A stretch of DNA of 64,000 nucleotides. Source: Chelativorans sp. AA-79. Its GTDB lineage: Bacteria > Pseudomonadota > Alphaproteobacteria > Rhizobiales > Rhizobiaceae. The stretch is taken from positions 1,566,001 through 1,630,000 of the forward strand of contig NZ_CP120361.1 in assembly GCF_029457495.1 (NCBI RefSeq), read 5' to 3'. Made by a program: the position numbers and the translations under genes. The notes under the pieces were generated by a model that saw nothing but the letters and a program-made list of their open reading frames with translations, made no database searches and had not been told where the DNA came from. Shown in pieces: positions 1 to 7,568 of this stretch (position 1 is the stretch's first letter; every line of letters starts with the position of its first letter).

Positions 1-754
1 GGAACTTGGCCACCACGACCCTGGCTCTGTTCTGCTTCGCCAGCTCGACGAGTTCGGCGAACTCTTCAAGGTAATGCTCGCGCGCGGCCTCCTCATCCGC
101 GACCGCTGGGTGGAGGTATTCATCCCGTTTCTTCTCGGCCAAGGCGGACGGTTTGAAGGTGCGGTCGAAGATCATCTCTCCTTCCCAGATATCGGGGCGG
201 AAGCGCTCCCGGTTGTTGAGCTTTGAAAAGCCGGTCAGATAGTCGAGAAGCGCGCGGGGATCGACGCCTTCAGCAAGGACGTAGCCCGCGAGATTGAGTG
301 CGAGCGGCAGATGGAAGGGTGTCCTGGCCAGCAACGCGCCGTCGGCAAGGCGATCCTCGTTCCACATGGGCGAGCGGAAGGCGAAGCCGTCCGCCACATA
401 GAGGATGTTCTCCGTCGAATGCTCCCGCAGGAAATGTTCCAGAACGAAGCGGTTGTAGAGAGGTCCGGTGCCGGGCCCCGCAAGGTTGAGGATACTGGCG
501 CCGGTTTGTTCCTCCATCTCACTGTTGAAGCCGCCGAAGTCGAGCGGCATGGCGTGAGACGCACCGAGGATCACCCAGTCGAAGCGCTCGCGATCCGCAG
601 CGTCGATCTTGAAGATCGGGTTCATGTGGCCGTTGCGATGGACGAGGTATTCGGAGCCGGCAAGGAGAAGAAGGTAGAGGAGAACGCCGATGGTGATGAA
701 ACCGGCCGCCGTTCCCGCCTTGATGCCTGTCCTGATCGGTATGACGCGTTCCAT
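1..754 (-). CDS. SGNH-like membrane-anchored protein, partial (runs off window)
   Basis: The frame opens at ATG 754 and stays open to the window edge (251 codons), so the C-terminus is missing. Residues about 12-35 form one hydrophobic segment, probably a signal anchor that places the rest in the periplasm. At about residue 60 the stretch WVILGASHAMPLDF looks like the nucleophile block of SGNH/DltD/AlgX-type proteins, with Ser in GASH. The gene starts 8 bases after the MBOAT gene stops. MBOAT plus SGNH partners commonly O-acetylate polysaccharides, so it is probably the periplasmic partner of that acyltransferase. The acylated substrate cannot be told from sequence. Confidence 0.75.
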   Translation of the reverse strand, partial: MERVIPIRTGIKAGTAAGFITIGVLLYLLLLAGSEYLVHRNGHMNPIFKIDAADRERFDWVILGASHAMPLDFGGFNSEMEEQTGASILNLAGPGTGPLYNRFVLEHFLREHSTENILYVADGFAFRSPMWNEDRLADGALLARTPFHLPLALNLAGYVLAEGVDPRALLDYLTGFSKLNNRERFRPDIWEGEMIFDRTFKPSALAEKKRDEYLHPAVADEEAAREHYLEEFAELVELAKQNRARVVVAKF

Positions 755-762
755 GACGAACC

Positions 763-2217
763 TCAGAACTGCATGTAGATGAATTCGCCCGCCTGCCAGC
801 GGCCGAGGAGCACCAGGCTGAAAATGCACGCGTAATAGGCGCCCCATCGCAGCGCGACCGGCGCTGCGGCGAGCCGCCTGGCCATCGGCCGACGCTCGTC
901 CAGCACTTCGATGACGACCAGCACAGCAATCAGCACCGCCCCCAGGGCGTGGTCGGCGGTGAAGGGGTAGCGCGTCGCAAGCGATGGCAGGCTCGGCAGG
1001 GCCGACCAGATCTTGCTCATGACGGTGACCGCCTGACCGATGCTGTCGGCGCGGAAGAAGATCCAGCTCACCAGGATGAGATGGAAGGTGAGCACGATGC
1101 GGAACAGTCGCAAGGTCGTGCTCTCGCTCACGCGGGGGAGGACCGCCGAGACCCGCTTCCAGAAGCCCCGCGTGGCGAGGCCCGCCCACTGATAGGCCCC
1201 GTTGAGCGCGCCCCAGACGAGAAACGTCCAGCCTACGCCGTAGCCGAGCCCTGCGTGCCAAAGGCCGCTCACCATGAAGACGGCCATGGTGTTGGCATAG
1301 CGGCGGAGCATACCCTTCTGGCTGCCGCCCAGTGGGATGTACAGATAGTCGCGGAACCAGTGACCAAGCGAAATGTGCCAGCGTGAGGACCAGAACTCCG
1401 CCGTCGAGACGGCGAGGTACGGCCGGCGAAAGTTTTCCATGAGCCTGATGCCGAGGAGCAGCGAGATTCCGATGGCGATATCCGAATAGCCGGAGAAATC
1501 GCAGTAGATCTGGAAGGCGAAGAAATAGACGGCGATCACCAGTTCCATCGGTGATGCATAGGCGGCGATGCGGAATGCATCGTCGACCACCGGGGCCAGA
1601 TTGTCGGCGATGACCACCTTCTTGAAAAGACCCCAGACAATCAGCTGCAGTCCGCTGACGGCGAGAATGGGATCAAAGCGCAACGATCCGGGTATCTGGG
1701 AAAGGAAGGGCTGGGCGCGCTCGATCGGCCCGGCCAGGATCTTCGGAAACCAGGAGACGTATAGGGCGAACCGGCCGGCATTCCGCTCGGGATCGCAAGC
1801 CCCGCGATACACGTCGACCAGATAGGCTGCCGCCATGAAGGCATAGAAGGAGAATCCGACCGGCGCAGTCAGGCCTAGGCGCGGCAGGTCGATGGCGCCG
1901 GCAAGGAGGCGTTCCACTTCGCTGGCCAGAAAATCGAAGAATTTCAGAGCGGCAAGCGCACCGAGAATGGTTGTGAGGCCAGTTGCGAGCGCAAGTTTTC
2001 GCCAGCCGGAGGTCTGCACGCCGGCGATCCACAGGCCCGCCGCCCATGCCGCAACGGTGACGCCGAGCAGGAAGGCGATATTTGCAAGGCCGAAGCTGGC
2101 GTAGAAGACCACGCTGGCGGTGAGCAACCACAGCCAGCGCCAACCGAGCGGCAGCAGGAGAAATCCGGCCAGCGTCGCGCAGAGAAAGAGGATGAAGGAA
2201 AGCGAGGTGAACAACAT
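763..2217 (-). CDS. MBOAT family O-acyltransferase (AlgI/DltB-like)
   Basis: This 484-residue polytopic membrane protein has the typical MBOAT layout, including SLGHWFRDYLYIPLGGS near residue 280 and SGLWHAGLGYGVGWTFLVWG near 315, which holds the conserved His. AlgI/PatA-type members move acyl groups across the membrane to extracytoplasmic polymers. It starts 24 bases after the CXXCH protein gene and is followed after 8 bases by the SGNH-like gene, so the five minus-strand genes from 3725 down look like one transcript. The family call is firm. The acceptor (exopolysaccharide, cell wall or other) is unknown. Confidence 0.92.
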   Translation of the reverse strand: MLFTSLSFILFLCATLAGFLLLPLGWRWLWLLTASVVFYASFGLANIAFLLGVTVAAWAAGLWIAGVQTSGWRKLALATGLTTILGALAALKFFDFLASEVERLLAGAIDLPRLGLTAPVGFSFYAFMAAAYLVDVYRGACDPERNAGRFALYVSWFPKILAGPIERAQPFLSQIPGSLRFDPILAVSGLQLIVWGLFKKVVIADNLAPVVDDAFRIAAYASPMELVIAVYFFAFQIYCDFSGYSDIAIGISLLLGIRLMENFRRPYLAVSTAEFWSSRWHISLGHWFRDYLYIPLGGSQKGMLRRYANTMAVFMVSGLWHAGLGYGVGWTFLVWGALNGAYQWAGLATRGFWKRVSAVLPRVSESTTLRLFRIVLTFHLILVSWIFFRADSIGQAVTVMSKIWSALPSLPSLATRYPFTADHALGAVLIAVLVVIEVLDERRPMARRLAAAPVALRWGAYYACIFSLVLLGRWQAGEFIYMQF

Positions 2218-2241
2218 CTCCGTCGCCCCGCCTTGACCGCC

Positions 2242-2811
2242 TCAGTAGGTCGCGCCGCCGGCGCGCAGCTCCTCGGGCACTTCTTCGATCGGGATGCCGC
2301 CGTTGAGCACCAGATAATCCGCCAGCGCTTCCCGTTCCGCCTGGGTCGTGCCGATCTCGACATGGCTCGGCTTGTTCATGGTGCCGAGCCAGGCCTCGCG
2401 CGTGCGGTCCTGTGTGACGACGACGGTAATGATGTGGCAGGACTGGCAGAACTCCAGCGTGAGGTCGCGGCCGTCGCGCGGCAGGGCCAGCCCGTCCGTC
2501 TCGATGGTCTGGCCACCCTTTTCCGCAGCAGGCATGGTTGAAGCCAGGTAGGCGGCAAGTGTCTCCATCTGGGTTTCATCGAGCCCCGTCGAGGACAACC
2601 CGCGCAGGTAGCCCAGCCATTCGTCTTTGCCGCGGCTTGCCGAGAGGACCTCTCCCGGATCGACAATGCCCTCCGCCACCAGTCCGCCCAGCAGGGTCCT
2701 GCCGCCGTCGGGAACGAAGGCGAAAAGATCGTCCTCTTGCGCATTGAGAAGAGGCGGAAGGCTTGCGGTCAGAAGCAGGGCGAGGGCTGCAATTTTTGTC
2801 GGGAACTTCAT
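2242..2811 (-). CDS. Periplasmic c-type cytochrome-like protein, one CXXCH
   Basis: The start at ATG 2811 is preceded by AGGAG with 6-base spacing; an in-frame ATG at 2817 touches that ribosome site and is less likely. The 189-residue product has a Sec signal peptide (MKFPTKIAALALLLTASLPP). One heme motif, CQSCH, lies in the second half, and a downstream Met in LGTMNKPSH could be the sixth ligand. The N-terminal half has a related segment (EWLGYLRG...LAAYLASTMPA) without CXXCH, which suggests a duplicated cytochrome fold with one dead domain. It is a paralogue of the gene immediately upstream. It presumably carries electrons in the periplasm; its donor is unknown. Confidence 0.8.
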   Translation of the reverse strand: MKFPTKIAALALLLTASLPPLLNAQEDDLFAFVPDGGRTLLGGLVAEGIVDPGEVLSASRGKDEWLGYLRGLSSTGLDETQMETLAAYLASTMPAAEKGGQTIETDGLALPRDGRDLTLEFCQSCHIITVVVTQDRTREAWLGTMNKPSHVEIGTTQAEREALADYLVLNGGIPIEEVPEELRAGGATY

Positions 2812-2844
2812 TGTCATCTCCTGATGGTGGCGGAGCGGCACATC

Positions 2845-3399
2845 TCAAAAACGGAGATCCTCCGGCACCTTTTCGTAGGGGATCGGCATGTTGATCGCCG
2901 AGTAGCGGGCGAAGGTCTCGCGCTCCTTCTCCGTCATCGGCAGCTCCTTGTGGAATGGCGCCTTGAAGACACTGCGCCAGCCTTCCGTGTCGCGGTCATG
3001 CGCGAGATATCCGGTGAAGAAGGAATGGCAGAACTGGCAGTTCTCGATCGCCAGCTCCTTGCCGTCCAGGGGCAGTGCGGCCGCAAGCTCCTCGAATCCG
3101 GCAGCTGCCGGAGTATCGATCTGGGCCGGCATGTTGATCGCCAGATAGGAGGCGAGCGTCTCGACCGCATCTGACGACAGGTCCGGATCAGCGGCCGCCA
3201 CGGTGGCCTTCCATTCATCCTCCGTGCCGGTTCCGCGGGCGATCTCCTCGAGGTCGATCGCAGAAGAACGGGCGAGCCGTAGCAGTGTCTGTCGCCCACC
3301 ATCCGGCATGAAGCCGAAATCCGGCTGCGCCAGCAGCGATCCCGCGAGCACCGACAGGACGCCACCGAGCAGGATCACCGCCGCCTTGCGCCCGGACAT
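2845..3399 (-). CDS. Periplasmic c-type cytochrome-like protein, one CXXCH (paralogue)
   Basis: This 184-residue protein has an N-terminal signal peptide ending near SLLAQ and one heme motif, CQFCH, at about residue 120. Like its neighbour it begins the mature chain with an F.F.PDGGR block, has an N-terminal heme-less half (DEWKATVAAAD...LASYLAINMPA) and ends in a matching segment (EGWRSVFKAP...FARYSAINMPIP). The two proteins are clearly duplicates. Its start codon overlaps the stop of the zinc-ribbon gene (TAATG), so they are translationally linked. Likely a small periplasmic electron carrier. I cannot place it in a named cytochrome class. Confidence 0.8.
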   Translation of the reverse strand: MSGRKAAVILLGGVLSVLAGSLLAQPDFGFMPDGGRQTLLRLARSSAIDLEEIARGTGTEDEWKATVAAADPDLSSDAVETLASYLAINMPAQIDTPAAAGFEELAAALPLDGKELAIENCQFCHSFFTGYLAHDRDTEGWRSVFKAPFHKELPMTEKERETFARYSAINMPIPYEKVPEDLRF

Positions 3400-3725
3400 T
3401 ACTCCTGCTCCGCCAGTTCCGTGGCCATATCCGCCGGGACACGGTGCGAGAAGGAGAAGACCGGCACGTCGATCCGGGCGGTGGCCTTCTCGGCCGGGAA
3501 GCCGTCGCCCTGCAGGAGGTCGAGTGCTGTGACGGTCGCGTCGTCATAGAAGCGCTCGCCGCATCGGCCGCACACAACGGCCGGGATGTTCTCGACCACG
3601 ACCAGCCGTTCGCCCTGCCACAGTGCCGATTTCACGAGCTCTTCACGCAATGCGGTGCTGCCGCATTGAGGGCATCCTTGGCCACTCCATTTGGTGGTAG
3701 CGGGATGAGCGGTGGGTGCGTCCAT
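3399..3725 (-). CDS. Small YgiT-type zinc-ribbon protein
   Basis: The 108-residue product has two Cys pairs, CPQCG near residue 20 and CGRCG near 52, spaced as in YgiT/MqsA-type zinc ribbons, followed by FYDDATVTALDLL. I place the start at ATG 3725: AGGAG lies 5 bases upstream, whereas an in-frame codon at 3758 lies inside the terminator stem. It lacks the helix-turn-helix half of MqsA, so it is a zinc-ribbon-only version. No toxin gene is adjacent; instead it heads the cytochrome/MBOAT gene group. Its function is unknown; metal binding is inferred only from the Cys pairs. Confidence 0.7.
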   Translation of the reverse strand: MDAPTAHPATTKWSGQGCPQCGSTALREELVKSALWQGERLVVVENIPAVVCGRCGERFYDDATVTALDLLQGDGFPAEKATARIDVPVFSFSHRVPADMATELAEQE

Positions 3726-3749
3726 GGGGTGCTCCTGGCGTTTGAAAAA

Positions 3750-3785
3750 TCCGGGCACGAACCGATTTTCGCGTTCGTGCCCGGA
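3750..3785 (-). terminator. Rho-independent terminator after the E1 beta gene
   Basis: A perfect 13-base stem (TCCGGGCACGAAC / GTTCGTGCCCGGA) with a 10-base loop is followed on the minus strand by ATTTTTC. It lies 20 bases past the E1 beta stop and just before the zinc-ribbon gene, so it should separate, or attenuate between, the E1 transcript and the cytochrome group. Confidence 0.88.
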
Positions 3786-3804
3786 GTTGGCCGGTGGGAG
3801 GAGG

Positions 3805-4776
3805 TCAGCCGACCAGCTTCTTCGCCGCGCCGACGATGTGGTCGGCGTTGGGCCGCATCCAGAGAAACATCTCCGGCGAGGCCGGCGGCGGCGCGTCCGG
3901 GAAAGCCACGCGCTTGTAGCGGGCGCCGTCGACGTTTTCGGCCACGCGGGCGATCACCTCCGCGCCGGGACAGAGCGTGTAGTAGGACTGATCGACGGTC
4001 AGCAGCCGCTTCGTCTTTGCCACCGACTTCACCAACGTTTCCGTATCCATCGGCTTGAGGCTTCTGAGGTCGATCGCCTCGACGTTCATACCGGCCGCCT
4101 TCAGCGTTTCCGCCGCCTTCAGGACCTCCGGCATACTCGCGCCGGAGCCCACGATGGTGAGATCGCTGCCTTCCATGCGGACGATCGCCTTGTCGAGCGG
4201 CACTTCATATTGCTCGTCGGGCACCTCTTCGATGAGTTCGCGCAGGCCTGCAGGGTAGAGATAGACGACCGGGTTGGGGTCTCTCAGGGCGGAGACCATC
4301 ATGCCCTTGGCGTCATAGGGCGTGGACGGTATCACCGTCTTCACGCCTGGGATGTGCGCGTAATAGGTGTCGATCTCGTAATCGGAGTGCTGCCCGGCGA
4401 AGCCCGGTGTCTGGCCGGTCATCTCCATGATGAAGACCACGGGCATGGACGCCTTTCCGCCGGTCATGTGACGCAGCTTGCCGGCGTGGTTCTGGACCAC
4501 CTGAAAGGGCATGCACGCGCCCTGGTAGGGCACGTAGGTGGCTGCCCGCGAGCCCGCCAAGCCCGCGCCAAGCGTCGCCGAGGCCATCCAGTTCTCATCG
4601 ATACCGGTGTTCACCACCCGGTTGCGCCCGAATTGCTTCTCCAGGTTGATGACAGGCCTGCCGGGGTTGGAGGCCACCGGCGGAGTGAGTTCGAAGATCC
4701 AGACCATATTCGGATCTTCCTGCATTTCGTGCTGTACGGCCTCAAGGACCGAGTACATCCAGCTTTTGCGTGCCAT
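3805..4776 (-). CDS. TPP-dependent 2-oxo acid dehydrogenase E1, beta subunit
   Basis: The 323-residue protein matches the beta chain of pyruvate/acetoin/branched-chain 2-oxo acid dehydrogenases (transketolase pyrimidine-binding and C-terminal domains). FNTGIDE-like VVNTGIDENWMA at residue 54, a central PYDAKGMM block and VGSGASMPEVLKAAE in the C-terminal domain support this. GGAAAGG precedes the start at good spacing. It has no signal peptide of its own, although its partner does; Tat cargo can be co-exported with an unsignalled subunit. The substrate cannot be inferred: E1 beta chains of several 2-oxo acids look alike. Confidence 0.9.
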   Translation of the reverse strand: MARKSWMYSVLEAVQHEMQEDPNMVWIFELTPPVASNPGRPVINLEKQFGRNRVVNTGIDENWMASATLGAGLAGSRAATYVPYQGACMPFQVVQNHAGKLRHMTGGKASMPVVFIMEMTGQTPGFAGQHSDYEIDTYYAHIPGVKTVIPSTPYDAKGMMVSALRDPNPVVYLYPAGLRELIEEVPDEQYEVPLDKAIVRMEGSDLTIVGSGASMPEVLKAAETLKAAGMNVEAIDLRSLKPMDTETLVKSVAKTKRLLTVDQSYYTLCPGAEVIARVAENVDGARYKRVAFPDAPPPASPEMFLWMRPNADHIVGAAKKLVG

Positions 4777-4836
4777 TTCACGTACCTTTCCAATTGCTGC
4801 CAGGGGAGAGGGGACCGGACCTGCCGGCGTCGCCTC

Positions 4837-6054
4837 TCAACCGAACTGGCGCGCCTCGACGGTGCCTTCGACGAAGACGTTCTTCAGCCCGTCTTCCGCC
4901 TTGCAGAGGGGCTGCTCCGCCGCCCAGGCGAAGGCATCTGAGACTTCCTGCTTCACCGAAGCCTCGATCTCGGCAGCCTTGGCATGGTCGACCACGCCCC
5001 AATTGACGAGGATGTCGTGAGCGATCCTGACGGGGTCGCGTTGCATCCAGGCGCGCAGCTCCCGCTCCGGCCGGAAGGAAGAGATGGCAAGCGGATCGTA
5101 ACCGAAGGCGCCGAGCTCGCCGGGCTTGGCGCCGGGCGCACCCCAATGGTTGTAGTAGCGGTAGGTCTTGGCCTCGATCAGCGTCGGCCCTTCGCCAGCT
5201 CTTGCCCGGTCGACGGCCGTCTTGGCGGCATTGTAGACCTGGATCACGTCCTGCCCGTCCACGATGACACCGGGAATGCCGTAGGTGTTCGCGGCATCCG
5301 CAATGTCCTTCAGCGGGCACGAATAGGAGTAGTGCGCATACTGGTGATAGAGGTTGTTCTCCAGCACATAGATGAAGGGCAGCTTCAACAGAGCGGCGTT
5401 GTTCAGCGTCGAGTGGAAATGCGGCGTCGCATAGGTGCCGTCACCGCCGAAATTCACCACCACCTGGTCGCTGCCGCGCGCCTTGATGGCGAAGGCGGAG
5501 CCGCTGGCGATCACCGGGCCCGGACCGATCATGCCGTCCGCGCCTATGAAGCCCACTTCGGGATCGCAGAGGTGCATTTCGGCCGCATAGCCGCCGTTGA
5601 GGCCGGTGGCGCGGAAGTCGTTCTCCGCCGCCATCAGCTTCATGTCCACGCCTTTGGCGATCGCATGGCCGGTCGGCCGGTGCGTCGAATAGGCCAGGTC
5701 GGCTTGCATCACGCCGCCGGAGTTGCGCAGCGCCGAGCAGACGCCGACGGCGACTGCCTCCTGGCCCGCGTAGAAATGATTGTAGCCGCGGTAGTTCGGG
5801 TCCGTCAGCATCTTGTCGGCCATGGTGCGCTCATGCCAGCGGATGCGCAGGATGGTCGTGTACATGTCGACGAGCTGCTGGTCCGAAAGGTCCTTCGCCC
5901 AAAAGCCGATCTCGCCGTTTGCCCGTGCGAGCGTGGTGCCGAAGGACACGGCTGCGCCCGCGATGGCGGCGGCCTTCAAGAAGCTCCGGCGCGAGGTTCC
6001 AAGCGGAGAAATGTGCTCGTCACCGTCCGACTTGCGATCTGGATTGTCATGCAT
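4837..6054 (-). CDS. TPP-dependent 2-oxo acid dehydrogenase E1, alpha subunit, with Tat signal
   Basis: The 405-residue protein begins with a textbook twin-arginine signal: SRRSFLK at residues 21-27, a hydrophobic run (AAAIAGAAVSFGTTL) and a likely cut after ARA at residue 45. The rest is a full-length E1 alpha chain: thiamine-diphosphate motif GDG at 204-206 with Asn-Asn at 233-234, and TYRYYNHWGAPG in place of the usual TYRYHGHS loop. Known E1 enzymes of this family are cytoplasmic and hand acyl groups to a lipoyl E2; no E2 or E3 gene is in the window. A periplasmic enzyme delivering electrons elsewhere is therefore inferred. The FNR/FixK dyad at 6148-6161 lies 94 bases upstream of the start. 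Confidence 0.9.
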   Translation of the reverse strand: MHDNPDRKSDGDEHISPLGTSRRSFLKAAAIAGAAVSFGTTLARANGEIGFWAKDLSDQQLVDMYTTILRIRWHERTMADKMLTDPNYRGYNHFYAGQEAVAVGVCSALRNSGGVMQADLAYSTHRPTGHAIAKGVDMKLMAAENDFRATGLNGGYAAEMHLCDPEVGFIGADGMIGPGPVIASGSAFAIKARGSDQVVVNFGGDGTYATPHFHSTLNNAALLKLPFIYVLENNLYHQYAHYSYSCPLKDIADAANTYGIPGVIVDGQDVIQVYNAAKTAVDRARAGEGPTLIEAKTYRYYNHWGAPGAKPGELGAFGYDPLAISSFRPERELRAWMQRDPVRIAHDILVNWGVVDHAKAAEIEASVKQEVSDAFAWAAEQPLCKAEDGLKNVFVEGTVEARQFG

Positions 6055-6147
6055 GACATCGTCTCCCTGTGCTCCCCGGGTTGCCTGCGGACAAGCCAGT
6101 TCCCCGAGCGATGAGAGCTATCATCGACCTCGAATTCGCGGTTCTCA

Positions 6148-6161
6148 TTGATCCCGATCAA
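6148..6161. promoter_or_regulatory. FNR/FixK box upstream of the E1 dehydrogenase
   Basis: TTGATCCCGATCAA is a perfect FNR/FixK consensus palindrome. It lies 94 bases before the E1 alpha start and overlaps the last four bases of the convergent-side host-attachment gene. Confidence 0.8.
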
Positions 6162-6649
6162 CGGGATGCCCGTTCGGGCCGCAAATGGCCGGCGCTGGGG
6201 TGGTCGGCAATGCCAGCGAGGGCAGCGTAAAGTTCATCGGCGGGAAGTTTCGTGAGGTCCTTGCCGATCTCACTGACGACCACTTCCCTCAATGCAGCAG
6301 GCAGTGTCTGCCGAACGATACCGAGCATTCGCGGCTCTGCGACCACCGCCAGACGGTCGAACTCGCCGGCGGCGTGATGGTACTGAAGATGCTTGCTCAA
6401 CATCGAAGCGAACCGCCTCTGGCGGTCGCGAACCGGATCGGAACGGTATTCCATCGCAGACCGTCGCGCGCCGTGGGATTCGAAGCTGCGCCCCGGACGA
6501 TCCGCCATGATCCGCCGAAGCGGCTTGTGCTCAATCTCGAAGACGAGATCGTCGAGACGCTCCCCGGTTTCCGCATCGCATGCCAGCTCGCGCACGATGC
6601 GCGCCTGACCGCCGTCCGTCACAAGAATCCAGGTCCTCGGCTTTTTCAT
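6158..6649 (-). CDS. Host-attachment-family protein (BaeRF-like)
   Basis: The 163-residue protein starts MKKPRTWILVTDGGQARI, typical of the small 'host attachment' family named after an Agrobacterium protein, and ends with ELYAALAGI...HLRPE. ATG 6649 has GGAG upstream; an earlier in-frame ATG at 6718 has no good ribosome site. These proteins resemble the eRF1/VLRF1 fold and are often near low-oxygen or stress genes; the biochemical role is not settled. The dyad at 6743-6756 lies 94 bases upstream and may also serve the divergent BON gene. Confidence 0.8.
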   Translation of the reverse strand: MKKPRTWILVTDGGQARIVRELACDAETGERLDDLVFEIEHKPLRRIMADRPGRSFESHGARRSAMEYRSDPVRDRQRRFASMLSKHLQYHHAAGEFDRLAVVAEPRMLGIVRQTLPAALREVVVSEIGKDLTKLPADELYAALAGIADHPSAGHLRPERASR

Positions 6650-6742
6650 CGCCCTTCTCCATTGTTCGAGAGACTGCCCATGCAGATTTCTTCGCGGGAT
6701 CGCCTTGATGCGCATCAACTATCGAGTGGGCGTGCTGATGCG

Positions 6743-6756
6743 TTGACGCCGATCAA
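6743..6756. promoter_or_regulatory. FNR/FixK-like box in divergent promoter
   Basis: TTGACGCCGATCAA sits between the divergent host-attachment gene (94 bases away) and the BON gene (78 bases away), so it could control both. Confidence 0.72.
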
Positions 6757-6833
6757 CGCCACGCGACGTCGATGCGCCGATACTTGCCCAGCGAGAGGCG
6801 GGAATGGTCCCGCTGCAACAGAGAGGCGAAGTT

Positions 6834-7484
6834 ATGAGCGATATCGATCTGAAACAGGACATCTTAGACGAGCTCGATTTCGAGCCGAGCATTGATGCTG
6901 CCGATATCGGCGTGGCGGTCGAGAACGGGATTGTGACGTTGACCGGACATGTCCCGACCTATGCACAGAAGACCACGGTCGAGGACGTGGTTCGCCGTGT
7001 GAAGGGCGTGAAGGGCATCGCTCAGGAAATCGAGGTCCGTCCGTACGGGAGCAACCAGACGGCTGACGACGAGATCGCCAAACGCGCGATCAACATGATC
7101 CACTGGAACACGGCCATTCCCGACAGCGCCGTCCAGGTCAAGGTCCAGAAAGGCTGGGTGACACTGACCGGCAAGGTCGAGTGGCAGTATCAGAAGACCG
7201 CCGCCGCTGACGCGATCCGTGGCCTTGCGGGTGTGGTCGGTATACAGAACAACATTGCGGTAAAGGCACATGCGTCAGCGTCTGACGTCAAAAAACGCAT
7301 CGAGGATGCCCTGAAACGCAACGCGGAAATCGAGGCCAGGGCGATCCGCGTCGACGTCCTCGACGGCGGAAAGGTAAGGCTCGAAGGCCGTGTCCATGCA
7401 TGGTCCGAACGCAGTGCCGCCGAACGCGCAGCATGGTCCGCGCCGGGCGTCAACCTTGTCGAAGACCGCATTACCATTGGATGA
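6834..7484 (+). CDS. Triple BON-domain protein
   Basis: The 216-residue product contains three BON domains at about residues 5-70, 77-145 and 150-215, each with the G.V.L.G.V core (NGIVTLTGHV, KGWVTLTGKV, GGKVRLEGRV). ATG 6834 follows GAGAGGCGAAG; an upstream in-frame codon at 6804 lacks a site. There is no signal peptide, so it is probably cytoplasmic, unlike OsmY. BON domains are thought to bind membranes or other hydrophobic ligands. It is probably part of the low-oxygen/stress set through the box at 6743-6756. Confidence 0.88.
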   Translation: MSDIDLKQDILDELDFEPSIDAADIGVAVENGIVTLTGHVPTYAQKTTVEDVVRRVKGVKGIAQEIEVRPYGSNQTADDEIAKRAINMIHWNTAIPDSAVQVKVQKGWVTLTGKVEWQYQKTAAADAIRGLAGVVGIQNNIAVKAHASASDVKKRIEDALKRNAEIEARAIRVDVLDGGKVRLEGRVHAWSERSAAERAAWSAPGVNLVEDRITIG

Positions 7485-7568
7485 GCTCCACTCATTGCGT
7501 CATCATGTGACGGGAGACGGGTGTAGCATCCGCCTCCCGTCGAAAGCGTGGTATTTGAGAGGGCAGCC

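Noticed and set aside
3712..4941. Plus-strand open frame of 409 codons opposite the E1 beta gene
   Set aside because: It is antisense to a clearly conserved E1 gene, has biased His/Arg/Gly composition and no family pattern; typical high-GC shadow.
4984..6114. Plus-strand open frame of 376 codons opposite the E1 alpha gene
   Set aside because: Antisense to the Tat-E1 alpha gene, no ribosome site and no motif; a shadow.
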